Source: Planctomycetota bacterium
Lineage (GTDB): Bacteria; Planctomycetota; SZUA-567; JAKLDR01
DNA length: 34,190 nt
NCBI GenBank assembly: GCA_022703445.1
Contig: JAKLDR010000043.1
Location: 1-34,190 of the forward strand
Direction: 5' to 3'
Each line of letters opens with the position of its first letter. Position 1 is the stretch's first letter. The notes below the pieces were generated by a model. It saw nothing but the letters and a program-made list of their open reading frames with translations, ran no database searches and was not told the origin of the DNA. Positions 1 to 7,827 of the stretch are shown here, piece by piece. The position numbers and the translations under genes are program-made.

Positions 1-1
1 G

Positions 2-937
2 GTCAACCCCATTCCCTACCTGCTGGCCGAGGCGCTGGCCTCCAACATCGGGGGCACGGCCACGCTGATCGGCGACCCGCCCAACATCATGATCGCCTCG
101 AAGGCCAAGCTGGACTTCATGGCCTTCATCTACCACTTGACCCCCTGCATCATCATCATCATGGCCGCCTTCCTGCTCACCCTCAAGCTGATCTTCGGCA
201 AGCAGCTGGTGACCACGCCGGAGCTCAAGGCCCAGGTGATGCAGATGGACGAACGCGGGGCCATCAAGGACCGGCCGCTGCTCGTCAAGTCGCTGGTCGT
301 GCTGGCGCTGGTCCTGGCCGGGTTCGTACTGCACGGGGTGCTGGGCTTCGAGCCGGCGACCATCGCGCTGTGCGGAGCGGCGCTGCTGCTGCTGGTCTCC
401 GGGACCAAGGAGCCCCACCGGGTGCTGGCCGAGGTGGAGTGGGCCACGCTCTTCTTCTTCATCGGCCTCTTCATCATCGTCGGCGGAGTGGTCAAGGTCG
501 GGCTCATCAAATGGATGTCGACCCAGGTGCTGGAGCTGACCGACAAGAACATGCTCGCGACCAGCATGGCGGTGATGTGGCTGTCGGCGATCCTGTCGGC
601 GGTGATCGACAACATCCCCTACGTGGCGACGATGAACCCACTGATCGTGGACATGGCCGGACAGATCTGGCCGACGCTGGATCCGTCCAGCCCGGCGCTG
701 CTGCAGCACAAGGACCTCATGCCGGTGTGGTGGTCGCTGGCGCTGGGCGCCTGCCTGGGCGGCAACGGCACGGCCATCGGGGCCTCGGCCAACGTGATCG
801 TGGTGGGCATGGCCGAGGAGGCCGGGCACCGAATCACCTTCGCGCGCTTCTTCCTGTACGGATTCCCGATCATGATCGGCACCGTGATCATCGCCACGGC
901 CTATGTATGGCTGAGGTACTACGTGCTGCATTGGTAG
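2..937 (+). CDS. ArsB/NhaD-family ion transporter, 3' part
   Basis: This is the C-terminal 311 residues of a polytopic membrane transporter; the reading frame is already open at base 2, so the start lies outside the window. The visible part begins with a conserved loop, SNIGGTATLIGDPPNIMI, typical of the ion transporter superfamily that includes NhaD sodium/proton antiporters, ArsB and SLC13-like carriers. A second, inverted-half copy of that signature occurs near the end (GGNGTAIGASANVIVVGMA), as expected for the two-repeat fold. Several hydrophobic helices separate them. The protein probably moves Na+/H+ or an anion across the inner membrane; the substrate cannot be decided from this fragment. 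It ends in TAG just before a promoter that starts the next transcription unit. Confidence 0.85.
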   Translation, partial: VNPIPYLLAEALASNIGGTATLIGDPPNIMIASKAKLDFMAFIYHLTPCIIIIMAAFLLTLKLIFGKQLVTTPELKAQVMQMDERGAIKDRPLLVKSLVVLALVLAGFVLHGVLGFEPATIALCGAALLLLVSGTKEPHRVLAEVEWATLFFFIGLFIIVGGVVKVGLIKWMSTQVLELTDKNMLATSMAVMWLSAILSAVIDNIPYVATMNPLIVDMAGQIWPTLDPSSPALLQHKDLMPVWWSLALGACLGGNGTAIGASANVIVVGMAEEAGHRITFARFFLYGFPIMIGTVIIATAYVWLRYYVLHW

Positions 938-955
938 GGGGCGGCTGCAATTCCC

Positions 956-984
956 TTGCCAGGCTTTGCGACATCCCCTAGAAT
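956..984 (+). promoter_or_regulatory. sigma-70-like promoter for the 1095-9284 operon
   Basis: A TTGCCA -35 box (956-961) and a TAGAAT -10 box (979-984) are separated by exactly 17 bp, just after the stop of the upstream transporter and about 110 bp before the small membrane protein gene. It is the only good promoter seen ahead of five closely packed plus-strand genes, so it probably drives them all. Confidence 0.6.
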
Positions 985-1094
985 GCCGTCAGACGATGGG
1001 ACAATGGGACCAAGGGTGCGGCGGCGCGGTCCGCCGTAGGCGATGCGATGGTCGGGCCGCCATCCGATGAGGGGCGTGTTCATCGGAGGCGATC

Positions 1095-1430
1095 ATGGAA
1101 AAGAATGGCGGTTCCTCTGACCGCGGCGGCGGATGCCTGCTGCGCGTCTACTGGCTGATCCTGGGCAACCTGGTGCTCTTCTTCCTGGCCTACTTCATCG
1201 CCGCCGGCCAGGTCCGCGGAGAGTGGCGATTCACGGTGCTGGACGGAGCCTACGCCGCTGCCGCAGTGATCCAGGTCCTGGCCAGGTATCTGGACATCCG
1301 CCTGTGTGCTGGCACCACGTCCACCGGTGCGCCCGGGTCCATGACGGTCTTCCGCCGGTACGCGGCGATCATGCTGGCCGTCTCTCTGGCCGCCTGGGCC
1401 GGAGCCCACGCTTTCGTCTACTTCCGGTAG
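1095..1430 (+). CDS. small hypothetical membrane protein
   Basis: The 111-residue product is not recognised. It has a short polar, Gly/Ser-rich N-terminus, then three hydrophobic stretches at roughly residues 16-37, 47-63 and 88-107, with a basic link before the last, so it is probably a three-helix inner-membrane protein. There are no obvious catalytic motifs. The ATG is well supported by GGAGG about 7 bases upstream. The KamA-family gene starts 6 bp after its stop, so the two are almost certainly co-transcribed. Its job may be tied to the ion transport genes downstream, but that is inference from position only. Confidence 0.7.
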   Translation: MEKNGGSSDRGGGCLLRVYWLILGNLVLFFLAYFIAAGQVRGEWRFTVLDGAYAAAAVIQVLARYLDIRLCAGTTSTGAPGSMTVFRRYAAIMLAVSLAAWAGAHAFVYFR

Positions 1431-1436
1431 AAGCAG

Positions 1437-3245
1437 ATGCCTGGCATGAGGAAACCGTCGGATACTCCGCCCTGGAACGTCGAGAGCTTCCGCCGGGAGG
1501 CCAGCGAGCTGCTGCTGCTTCTGGCTGTCTGCCCCGACCTGAACATGGCCCGCCGGCGCCTGTTCATGGCGGTCACCCACCATCAGTTCGACACCTACCT
1601 GGCCTCCGCCGAGGAGAGCAGCGACGAGATCGTCATCGTGCGCGACTGCGCCCGGGCCCTGCGCGGCATCTTCAAGGAACGCTCCGACGCTCGCGCCGGA
1701 TTCAGCGTGACCCAGGCGCTCTGGGACATCGCCCGCGGCGTGTCCCGGGCTGACCTGGGGCCGGGTTTCTTCGCGGAGATGATCCACCTGGTCCAGGGCA
1801 TCGAGGGGCGCGCACCCTTCCGCGCGCCCGGCGACCTCCAGCCCGGGAACAGGCTGGCTGGCCGAGAGGCGGCCCTGGCGCGCTCCGCCGAGCTGGACCG
1901 CATCGCCGAGCGGATGACGATGTGCATGCAGAGCTATCCCGACGGCCTGTCCGAGGAGGCTCGCTCGCGCCGGGCGCTGCGGCGCGAGCGGGTGTTGGCC
2001 GCCCTGGGCGGTTCGCCCCACGAATGGGACGACTGGCATTGGCAGGTCGGCAACGTGATCCGCTCCCCCGGGATCCTGGCCAGGGCCGTCCAGTTGGCCC
2101 CGTCCGAACTGGCCGGCGTGGAGCAGGCCGCGCGCGGCGGCCTGCCCTTCGGAATCACCCCCTACTACGCATCCCTGATGGACGAGGAACCCGGCGGCGG
2201 CCGGGACACGGCCATCCGCGCCCAGGTCCTGCCGCCGGAGGACTACGTCTCCGATATGGTCGCCAGCCGGGCCGGGCCGGCCTGCTCGCTCGACTTCATG
2301 CGCGAGGGCGACACCTCGCCGATCGACCTGGTCACCCGCCGCTACCCGGGGATTGCCATCCTCAAGCCCTTCAACACCTGCCCGCAGATCTGCGTCTACT
2401 GCCAGCGCAACTGGGAAATCGACCAGGCCATGGCTCCCGGGGCGCTCGCCGCCACCGAGAAGATCGAGGAGGCCTGCTGCTGGCTCGAGGCTCATCCGGC
2501 GATCCGCGAAGTGCTGGTCACCGGCGGCGATCCGCTGGCCCTGCCAGACGAGGACGTCGAGCGCATCCTGGGACGCGTCGCGGCCATCCCGCATGTCGAA
2601 CTGATCCGCATCGGCAGCCGCGTGCCGGTGACCGTGCCGATGCGGATTACTGCTCGCCTGGCGTCCTTCCTGGGCTCGCTGCGCCGCCCGGGCCGGCGCG
2701 AGATCTGTCTTTCCACGCACGTCCAGCACCCGTACGAGGTGACCCCGGATCTGGTGGCGGCTGTCGCCAGGCTGCGTTCCCAGGGCGTGACCGTCTTCAA
2801 CCAGCTGGTCTACACCTTCTTCGTCTCCAGGAGGTTCGAGGCCGCGCGCCTCCGGCAGCTGCTGCGCCTGGCCGGAATCGACCCGTACTACACCTTCGCC
2901 CCCAAGGGTAAGAGCGAGACCCGCGCCTACCGCGTCCCGCTGGCCCGCATCCTCCAGGAGCAGAAGGAGGAGGCGCGGCTGCTGCCCGGCACACGCCGCA
3001 CCGACGAGGCCGTCTACAACGTGCCGGGGCTGGGCAAGAACTACCTGCGCGCCGTCCAGCACCGGGACCTGATCTCGGTGCTGCCCGACGGCTCACGGGT
3101 CTACGAGTTCCACCCCTGGGAGAAGAACATAGTGCCCAGGGACTCCTACGTGGGTACCGACGTACCCATCCTGGAATACCTGGAGCGCCTGACGGCGGCC
3201 GGCGAGAATCCGGAGGAATACTCCAGCATCTGGTACTATTTCTAG
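1437..3245 (+). CDS. KamA-family radical SAM, PLP-dependent aminomutase with long N-terminal extension
   Basis: This 602-residue protein belongs to the lysine 2,3-aminomutase (KamA) family, which moves an amino group from C2 to C3 of an amino acid using S-adenosylmethionine, a 4Fe-4S cluster and PLP. The radical SAM cluster motif CxxxCxxC is at Cys315, Cys319 and Cys322. A family signature DWHWQ lies near residue 198 and the likely PLP lysine is Lys534 in PGLGKN. Lysine aminomutase binds the substrate side-chain amine with Asp293 and Asp330 (Clostridium numbering); by eye these align with Lys490 (PYYTFAPK) and Asn528 here, the pair I recall for glutamate 2,3-aminomutase. Roughly 190 residues precede the family core, making it much longer than the usual 400-470; that part is helical-looking and unrecognised. 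An alternative ATG lies three codons in. No acetyltransferase partner (AblB) is adjacent; a cation pump follows. Confidence 0.85.
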   Translation: MPGMRKPSDTPPWNVESFRREASELLLLLAVCPDLNMARRRLFMAVTHHQFDTYLASAEESSDEIVIVRDCARALRGIFKERSDARAGFSVTQALWDIARGVSRADLGPGFFAEMIHLVQGIEGRAPFRAPGDLQPGNRLAGREAALARSAELDRIAERMTMCMQSYPDGLSEEARSRRALRRERVLAALGGSPHEWDDWHWQVGNVIRSPGILARAVQLAPSELAGVEQAARGGLPFGITPYYASLMDEEPGGGRDTAIRAQVLPPEDYVSDMVASRAGPACSLDFMREGDTSPIDLVTRRYPGIAILKPFNTCPQICVYCQRNWEIDQAMAPGALAATEKIEEACCWLEAHPAIREVLVTGGDPLALPDEDVERILGRVAAIPHVELIRIGSRVPVTVPMRITARLASFLGSLRRPGRREICLSTHVQHPYEVTPDLVAAVARLRSQGVTVFNQLVYTFFVSRRFEAARLRQLLRLAGIDPYYTFAPKGKSETRAYRVPLARILQEQKEEARLLPGTRRTDEAVYNVPGLGKNYLRAVQHRDLISVLPDGSRVYEFHPWEKNIVPRDSYVGTDVPILEYLERLTAAGENPEEYSSIWYYF

Positions 3246-3286
3246 CTGTGAGAAGATGTCCTGACCGGAGGCAGGGGAAAGGTAAG

Positions 3287-5986
3287 ATGGACAAGCCCTG
3301 GCACGCGCTTGCGGCTGCCGCGGCGGTCGAGGCGCACGGCGCCGACCCCGAGCGCGGCCTCTCCGCCGAGGAAGTCCGCAGGCGTCTGGAACGACATGGC
3401 CCCAACCTGCTTACCCCGCGGCAGGGCCGCGGCCCCCTGGTCCGGTTCCTGCTCCAGTTCCACCAGCCGCTGGTCTACATCCTGCTGGCGGCGGCGCTGG
3501 TCACCGCCCTGCTGCGGGAGTGGGTGGACTGCTCGGTGATCCTGGGCGTGGTCCTGGTCAACTCAGCCGTGGGCTTCCTGCAGGAGTCCCGGGCCCGCAA
3601 CGCCCTGGCCGCCCTGGCCAGAACCATGAAGACCGGGGCCGCCGTGCTCCGCGACGGCCGGCGGCTGGTCGTGGACGCGGCCGAGCTCGTGCCCGGCGAC
3701 CTGGTCCTGCTCCAGTCGGGTGACAAGGTCCCGGCCGACATGCGCCTGGTGAAGGCCCGCGACCTCCGAATCGACGAGTCTGCGCTGACCGGCGAGTCCG
3801 TCCCGGCGGAGAAGGACGCGACGGCCGGCGTCGAGGAGTCCGCGGTCCTGGCCGACCGGCGGAACATGGCCTACGGTTCGACGCTGGTGACCTACGGCCA
3901 GGCCTCCGCCGTGGTGGTGGCCACCGGCGACCTGACCGAAATCGGCCGGATATCTACGCTGCTGGCCGGCACCGAGGAGCTCGATACCCCGCTGACCCGC
4001 AAGATAGTCAAGTTCAGCCACCTGCTGCTCTACGTAATCCTGGGGCTGGCCGCGCTCACCTTCGTCATCGGGCTGGCCCGCGGCAATTCAGCCGCGGAGA
4101 TGTTCATGGCCGCCGTGGCCCTGGCCGTGGGGGCCATCCCGGAGGGGCTGCCGGCGGCGGTGACCATCACCCTGGCCATCGGCGTCACCCGCATGGCCCG
4201 GCGCCACGCCATCATCCGCCGTCTGCCGGCGGTGGAGACCCTGGGCTCCACCACGGTCATATGCTCCGACAAGACCGGCACGCTCACGCAGAACCAGATG
4301 ACGGTCCAGGAAATCTCCATGCCCGGAGCCGTATTCCGGGTGGAGGGGGCGGGCTACGCCCCCGAGGGGCGGCTGCTGTACGGAGGGGAAACCGTCGCTT
4401 CTGATTCGCTGCCCGGTCTGGTCGAGTGCCTGAAGTGTGGGGTGCTCTGCAGCGACACCTCTATCCAGATGGAGAACGGCGTCTGGAAGGTCCACGGGGA
4501 CCCCACCGAGGCCGCGCTGCTGGTGTCGGCGGCCAAGGCCGGCCAGGAGGCCGAGGCCGTCCGGCACGCCAATCCGCGGTTGGACGCCATCCCCTTCGAG
4601 TCGGAACACCAGTACATGGCCACGCTCAACTCGGTCGAGGGGAGCGGCGGGGCGGTTATGTACGTGAAGGGAGCCGTCGAGGTGGTGCTCGGCCTCTGCA
4701 CCCGGGCGGCGGCCCCCGACGGCTCCGCCGTCGCGCTGGACACCGGCGTGCTGCAGGCGGAGGTTGAGCGCATGGCGGCAGCCGGTCTGCGCGTGCTGGC
4801 GATGGCCAGGGCGGGCATGCCGTCAGGCACCAACGCGCTCAAGAGGCAGGACCTGGGGGCGGGACTGACCTTCCTCGGATTCCAGGGCATGATCGACCCG
4901 CCCCGACCGGAGGCCATCAAGGCGGTCGCCGCCTGCCGCCTAGCCGGCATCCGCGTCAAGATGATCACCGGGGACCATGTGGTCACCGCCCGGGCCGTGG
5001 CCCGGCAGGTCGGGCTCGGGCCGGCCGGCGCCGAGCCCGCCGGCATGGACGGGCGGGAGCTGGCCGGGGTGGCTGACGAGGCCCTGCCGGAGGTCGCGGA
5101 TCGCGTCGACGTCTTCGCGCGAGTCACGCCCGAACAGAAGCTCCGTCTGGTCAAGGCCATCCAGAGCCGCGGGCAGGTGGTGGCCATGACCGGGGATGGC
5201 GTCAACGACGGCCCGGCCCTGCGCCGCGCGGACATCGGCGTGGCCATGGGCATCACCGGCACGGAGGTCGCCAAGGAGGCCGCCGACATGGTCCTGGCCG
5301 ACGACAACTTCGCCTCCATCGCGGCGGCCGTCGAGGAGGGGCGCGCCGTCTTCGACAACCTGACCAAGTTCATCGTCTGGACGCTGCCCACCAATGCCGG
5401 GGAGGGGCTGGTCACCCTGGTGGCCGTGGCCGCGGGGCTGAGCCTGCCCATCCTGCCGGGCCAGATCCTGTGGATCAACATGACCACCGCGGTGCTGCTG
5501 GGCATGATGCTGGCCTTCGAGCCCAAGGAGCGCGGGATCATGAGCCTCCCGCCCCGCGCTCCCGGCGCGCCCATCGTCACCGGCGTGCTCCTGGGCCGCA
5601 TGGCCCTGGTGTCGCTGATGCTGCTGCTGGGCTCCTTCGGGCTCTACGAGTTGGAGCTTGTCTCCGGCGCATCCCAGGAATACGCCCGCACGGTGGCCGT
5701 CAACGTCTTCGTCTTCGGAGAGATGTTCTACCTGTTCAACTGCCGCTCCCTGGAGAATCTCGTCTTCCGCTTCGGCCTGCTCTCCAACCCTCTGCTCTGG
5801 GTGGGAATCGCCGCCATGACCGCGGCCCAGCTGGCCTTCACCTACCTGCCGGTCATGAACCGCCTCTTCCATAGCACGCCGATCTCGCTGGCCTCCTGGG
5901 GCCTGGTCCTGGTCGCCGCGGCCGCGGTCTTCGCGGCGGTGTCACTGGAGAAAGCCGTCCGCAACCGGCTTGGGCGGGCACGGTGA
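3287..5986 (+). CDS. P-type (P2-like) cation-transporting ATPase
   Basis: This is an 899-residue ion pump of the inner membrane that couples ATP hydrolysis to cation movement. It has the cation-ATPase N-terminal domain (about 1-70), the TGES actuator motif (LTGESVPAEKD), PEGLPA in M4 (Glu286), the phosphorylated Asp328 in DKTGT, and the hinge motif GDGVNDGPALRRADIG. The M5 pair equivalent to SERCA Asn768 and Glu771 is kept (Asn703, Glu706), but in M6 the SERCA Asp800 position is Ala735 in the segment NMTTAVLLG, so a classical two-calcium site is unlikely. Possible ions are Na+, K+, H+ or a single Ca2+/Mn2+. I chose ATG 3287 because GGAGG and AGGGG lie just upstream; an upstream in-frame GTG at 3248 is less likely. 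Its stop overlaps the antiporter start (GTGA). Confidence 0.9.
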   Translation: MDKPWHALAAAAAVEAHGADPERGLSAEEVRRRLERHGPNLLTPRQGRGPLVRFLLQFHQPLVYILLAAALVTALLREWVDCSVILGVVLVNSAVGFLQESRARNALAALARTMKTGAAVLRDGRRLVVDAAELVPGDLVLLQSGDKVPADMRLVKARDLRIDESALTGESVPAEKDATAGVEESAVLADRRNMAYGSTLVTYGQASAVVVATGDLTEIGRISTLLAGTEELDTPLTRKIVKFSHLLLYVILGLAALTFVIGLARGNSAAEMFMAAVALAVGAIPEGLPAAVTITLAIGVTRMARRHAIIRRLPAVETLGSTTVICSDKTGTLTQNQMTVQEISMPGAVFRVEGAGYAPEGRLLYGGETVASDSLPGLVECLKCGVLCSDTSIQMENGVWKVHGDPTEAALLVSAAKAGQEAEAVRHANPRLDAIPFESEHQYMATLNSVEGSGGAVMYVKGAVEVVLGLCTRAAAPDGSAVALDTGVLQAEVERMAAAGLRVLAMARAGMPSGTNALKRQDLGAGLTFLGFQGMIDPPRPEAIKAVAACRLAGIRVKMITGDHVVTARAVARQVGLGPAGAEPAGMDGRELAGVADEALPEVADRVDVFARVTPEQKLRLVKAIQSRGQVVAMTGDGVNDGPALRRADIGVAMGITGTEVAKEAADMVLADDNFASIAAAVEEGRAVFDNLTKFIVWTLPTNAGEGLVTLVAVAAGLSLPILPGQILWINMTTAVLLGMMLAFEPKERGIMSLPPRAPGAPIVTGVLLGRMALVSLMLLLGSFGLYELELVSGASQEYARTVAVNVFVFGEMFYLFNCRSLENLVFRFGLLSNPLLWVGIAAMTAAQLAFTYLPVMNRLFHSTPISLASWGLVLVAAAAVFAAVSLEKAVRNRLGRAR

Positions 5987-7827
5987 ACGAGCAGCAGGCC
6001 TTCATGGGGCTGGCCGGCCTGGTGGTGCTGGGGCTCGCCGCCCAGTGGCTGGCCTGGCGGCTGAAGCTGCCGGCCATCCTGCTGCTGTTGGTCGCCGGAA
6101 TCGTGGCTGGCCCGGTGACCGGCATGATCCGACCGGACGCCTTCTTCGGCTCGCTCCTCGGGCCGGTGGTCTCCTTCTCGGTCGCGCTGATCCTCTTCGA
6201 AGGCAGCATGAGCCTGCGCCTGATCGAACTGCGGCAGGCCGGCCGGGCCGTCCGCAAGCTGATCAGCATCGGCGCGCTGATCACCTGGGCCTGCGCCTCG
6301 CTGGCCGCCTGGCTGCTGCTGGACCTGGGCGCGCCCATATCGATCCTTCTCGGCGCGATTCTCACGGTCACCGGCCCGACGGTCATCGGCCCGCTGCTCC
6401 GCCACGTGCGGCCCCAGGGGGCGACCGGCGCCGTGCTCAAGTGGGAGAGCATCCTCATCGACCCCATCGGGGCGACGTTGGCCGTGGTGGTCTTCGAGGC
6501 CATCCTGGCTGGCGGGCCCGGTGAGGCGGCGTCCGTGGTGGCCGCCGGATTGACCAAGACCGTCCTGCTGGGTGGCGCGGTGGGGGCCGGAGGCGCCCTG
6601 GTGCTGGTGCTGCTCCTCAAGCGCTACTGGATCCCCGACTTTCTGCACAGCCCGATCTCCTTCATGGCGGTGGTCGGCATATTCGCCGCCGCCAACGTCA
6701 TGCAGGGGGAATCCGGTCTCCTGGCCGTCACGGTGATGGGGCTGATCCTGGCCAACCAGAAATGGGTCAGCGTGGCCCACATCGTGGAATTCAAGGAGAA
6801 CCTGCGGGTTCTGCTGCTGTCCTTCGTTTTCGTGCTGCTGGCCGCCCGCCTCCAGCCCGGCGAGCTCCGGGGGGCCATCGGGCCGAGCATCGCACTCCTG
6901 GCAGTGCTGGTTCTGGCCATCCGGCCACTGGCCGTGGTGCTCTCGACGAGCAGCGCCGGCTTGAGCTGGCGGGAGCGGGTCTTCCTGGCCTGCGTGGCGC
7001 CGCGCGGCATCGTGGCCGCCGGTGTGACCTCCGTCTTCGCGCTCCGTCTGGCCGAAGCCGGCCACCCGGAAGCCAGGGCGCTGGTGCCGGCGGTCTTCAT
7101 CGTGATCATCGGGGCGGCCGCCGTCTACGGCCTGGGCGCCATGCCTCTGGCGCGGCTGCTGGGCCTGGCCCAGCCCCACCCGCGGGGCGCGCTGATCGTC
7201 GGGGCGCACCCCTGGGCCCGCGACCTGGGCCGGGCGCTGCAGGCCCAGGGCTGCCCGGTGGTCATGGTCGACACCAATCCGGCGAACATCGAGGCCGCCC
7301 GGGCGGCCGGGCTCCGTGCGCACCACAAGAGCATCCTGGCCGAGAAGCTCATGGACGAGCTCGACCTGGGAGGCATAGGCCGGCTGCTGGCCCTGACCTC
7401 CAACGAGGAACTCAACAGCCTGGCGGCCCAGCGCTTCTCCGGGGTGTTCGGCCGCTCCGAAGTGTACCAGCTGCCCGCCAAGGCCGACGCCGACCCCGAG
7501 GAGGACCGTCCGCACCGCCCGGGCCGGCTGCTCTTCGGCCGCGATGCGACCTACGCGGCGCTCGACCGCGCCTGCGAGGATGGCGCCCGGGTCGAGGCCT
7601 GCCGGTTCGGACCGGGCGAGGACCTGCGCGCCTGGCTGGCCCGGCGCGGTCCCCGAGTCTTCCCGCTGGCGATGCTCTCGGCGCGCGGCGGAGTCCAGGT
7701 GTTCACCATCGGAGTCAAGGTTTCCGGCCAGGCCGGCGATGTGGTCATCGCTCTGATGAGCAGTCCCGGATGCCGTTCTGCAGGCCCAGGGATCGCCGAC
7801 CTAGCCGAACGGCAGGGCGGGCCATGA
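5983..7827 (+). CDS. CPA-type cation/proton antiporter with C-terminal TrkA-N (RCK-like) domain
   Basis: The 614-residue product has about a dozen hydrophobic segments over residues 1-395, with antiporter-core signatures FSVALILFEGSMSL, VTGPTVIGPLLR and ESILIDPIGA. The Asp of the IDPIGA segment is in the region of the conserved transport Asp of CPA1 exchangers. After the membrane domain, around residue 400, a Rossmann fold begins (ALIVGAHPWARDLGRAL) with an acidic residue after strand two (VVMVDTN), typical of nucleotide-binding TrkA-N/RCK domains that gate K+ or Na+ transport. It probably exchanges Na+ or K+ for H+ under nucleotide control. It starts with GTG overlapping the ATPase stop and ends in an ATGA overlap with homospermidine synthase, so translation of the three is coupled. 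Confidence 0.88.
   Translation: MNEQQAFMGLAGLVVLGLAAQWLAWRLKLPAILLLLVAGIVAGPVTGMIRPDAFFGSLLGPVVSFSVALILFEGSMSLRLIELRQAGRAVRKLISIGALITWACASLAAWLLLDLGAPISILLGAILTVTGPTVIGPLLRHVRPQGATGAVLKWESILIDPIGATLAVVVFEAILAGGPGEAASVVAAGLTKTVLLGGAVGAGGALVLVLLLKRYWIPDFLHSPISFMAVVGIFAAANVMQGESGLLAVTVMGLILANQKWVSVAHIVEFKENLRVLLLSFVFVLLAARLQPGELRGAIGPSIALLAVLVLAIRPLAVVLSTSSAGLSWRERVFLACVAPRGIVAAGVTSVFALRLAEAGHPEARALVPAVFIVIIGAAAVYGLGAMPLARLLGLAQPHPRGALIVGAHPWARDLGRALQAQGCPVVMVDTNPANIEAARAAGLRAHHKSILAEKLMDELDLGGIGRLLALTSNEELNSLAAQRFSGVFGRSEVYQLPAKADADPEEDRPHRPGRLLFGRDATYAALDRACEDGARVEACRFGPGEDLRAWLARRGPRVFPLAMLSARGGVQVFTIGVKVSGQAGDVVIALMSSPGCRSAGPGIADLAERQGGP

Noticed and set aside
1080..3062. A 660-codon open frame on the minus strand opposite the KamA gene
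   Set aside because: It is His/Gly/Gln-rich, has no recognisable motif and mirrors the third-position bias of the real gene; high-GC shadow.
6762..7823. Upstream extension of the homospermidine synthase frame
   Set aside because: The translation is Arg/Pro/Gly-rich and overlaps the antiporter; the ATG at 7824 gives the family length.
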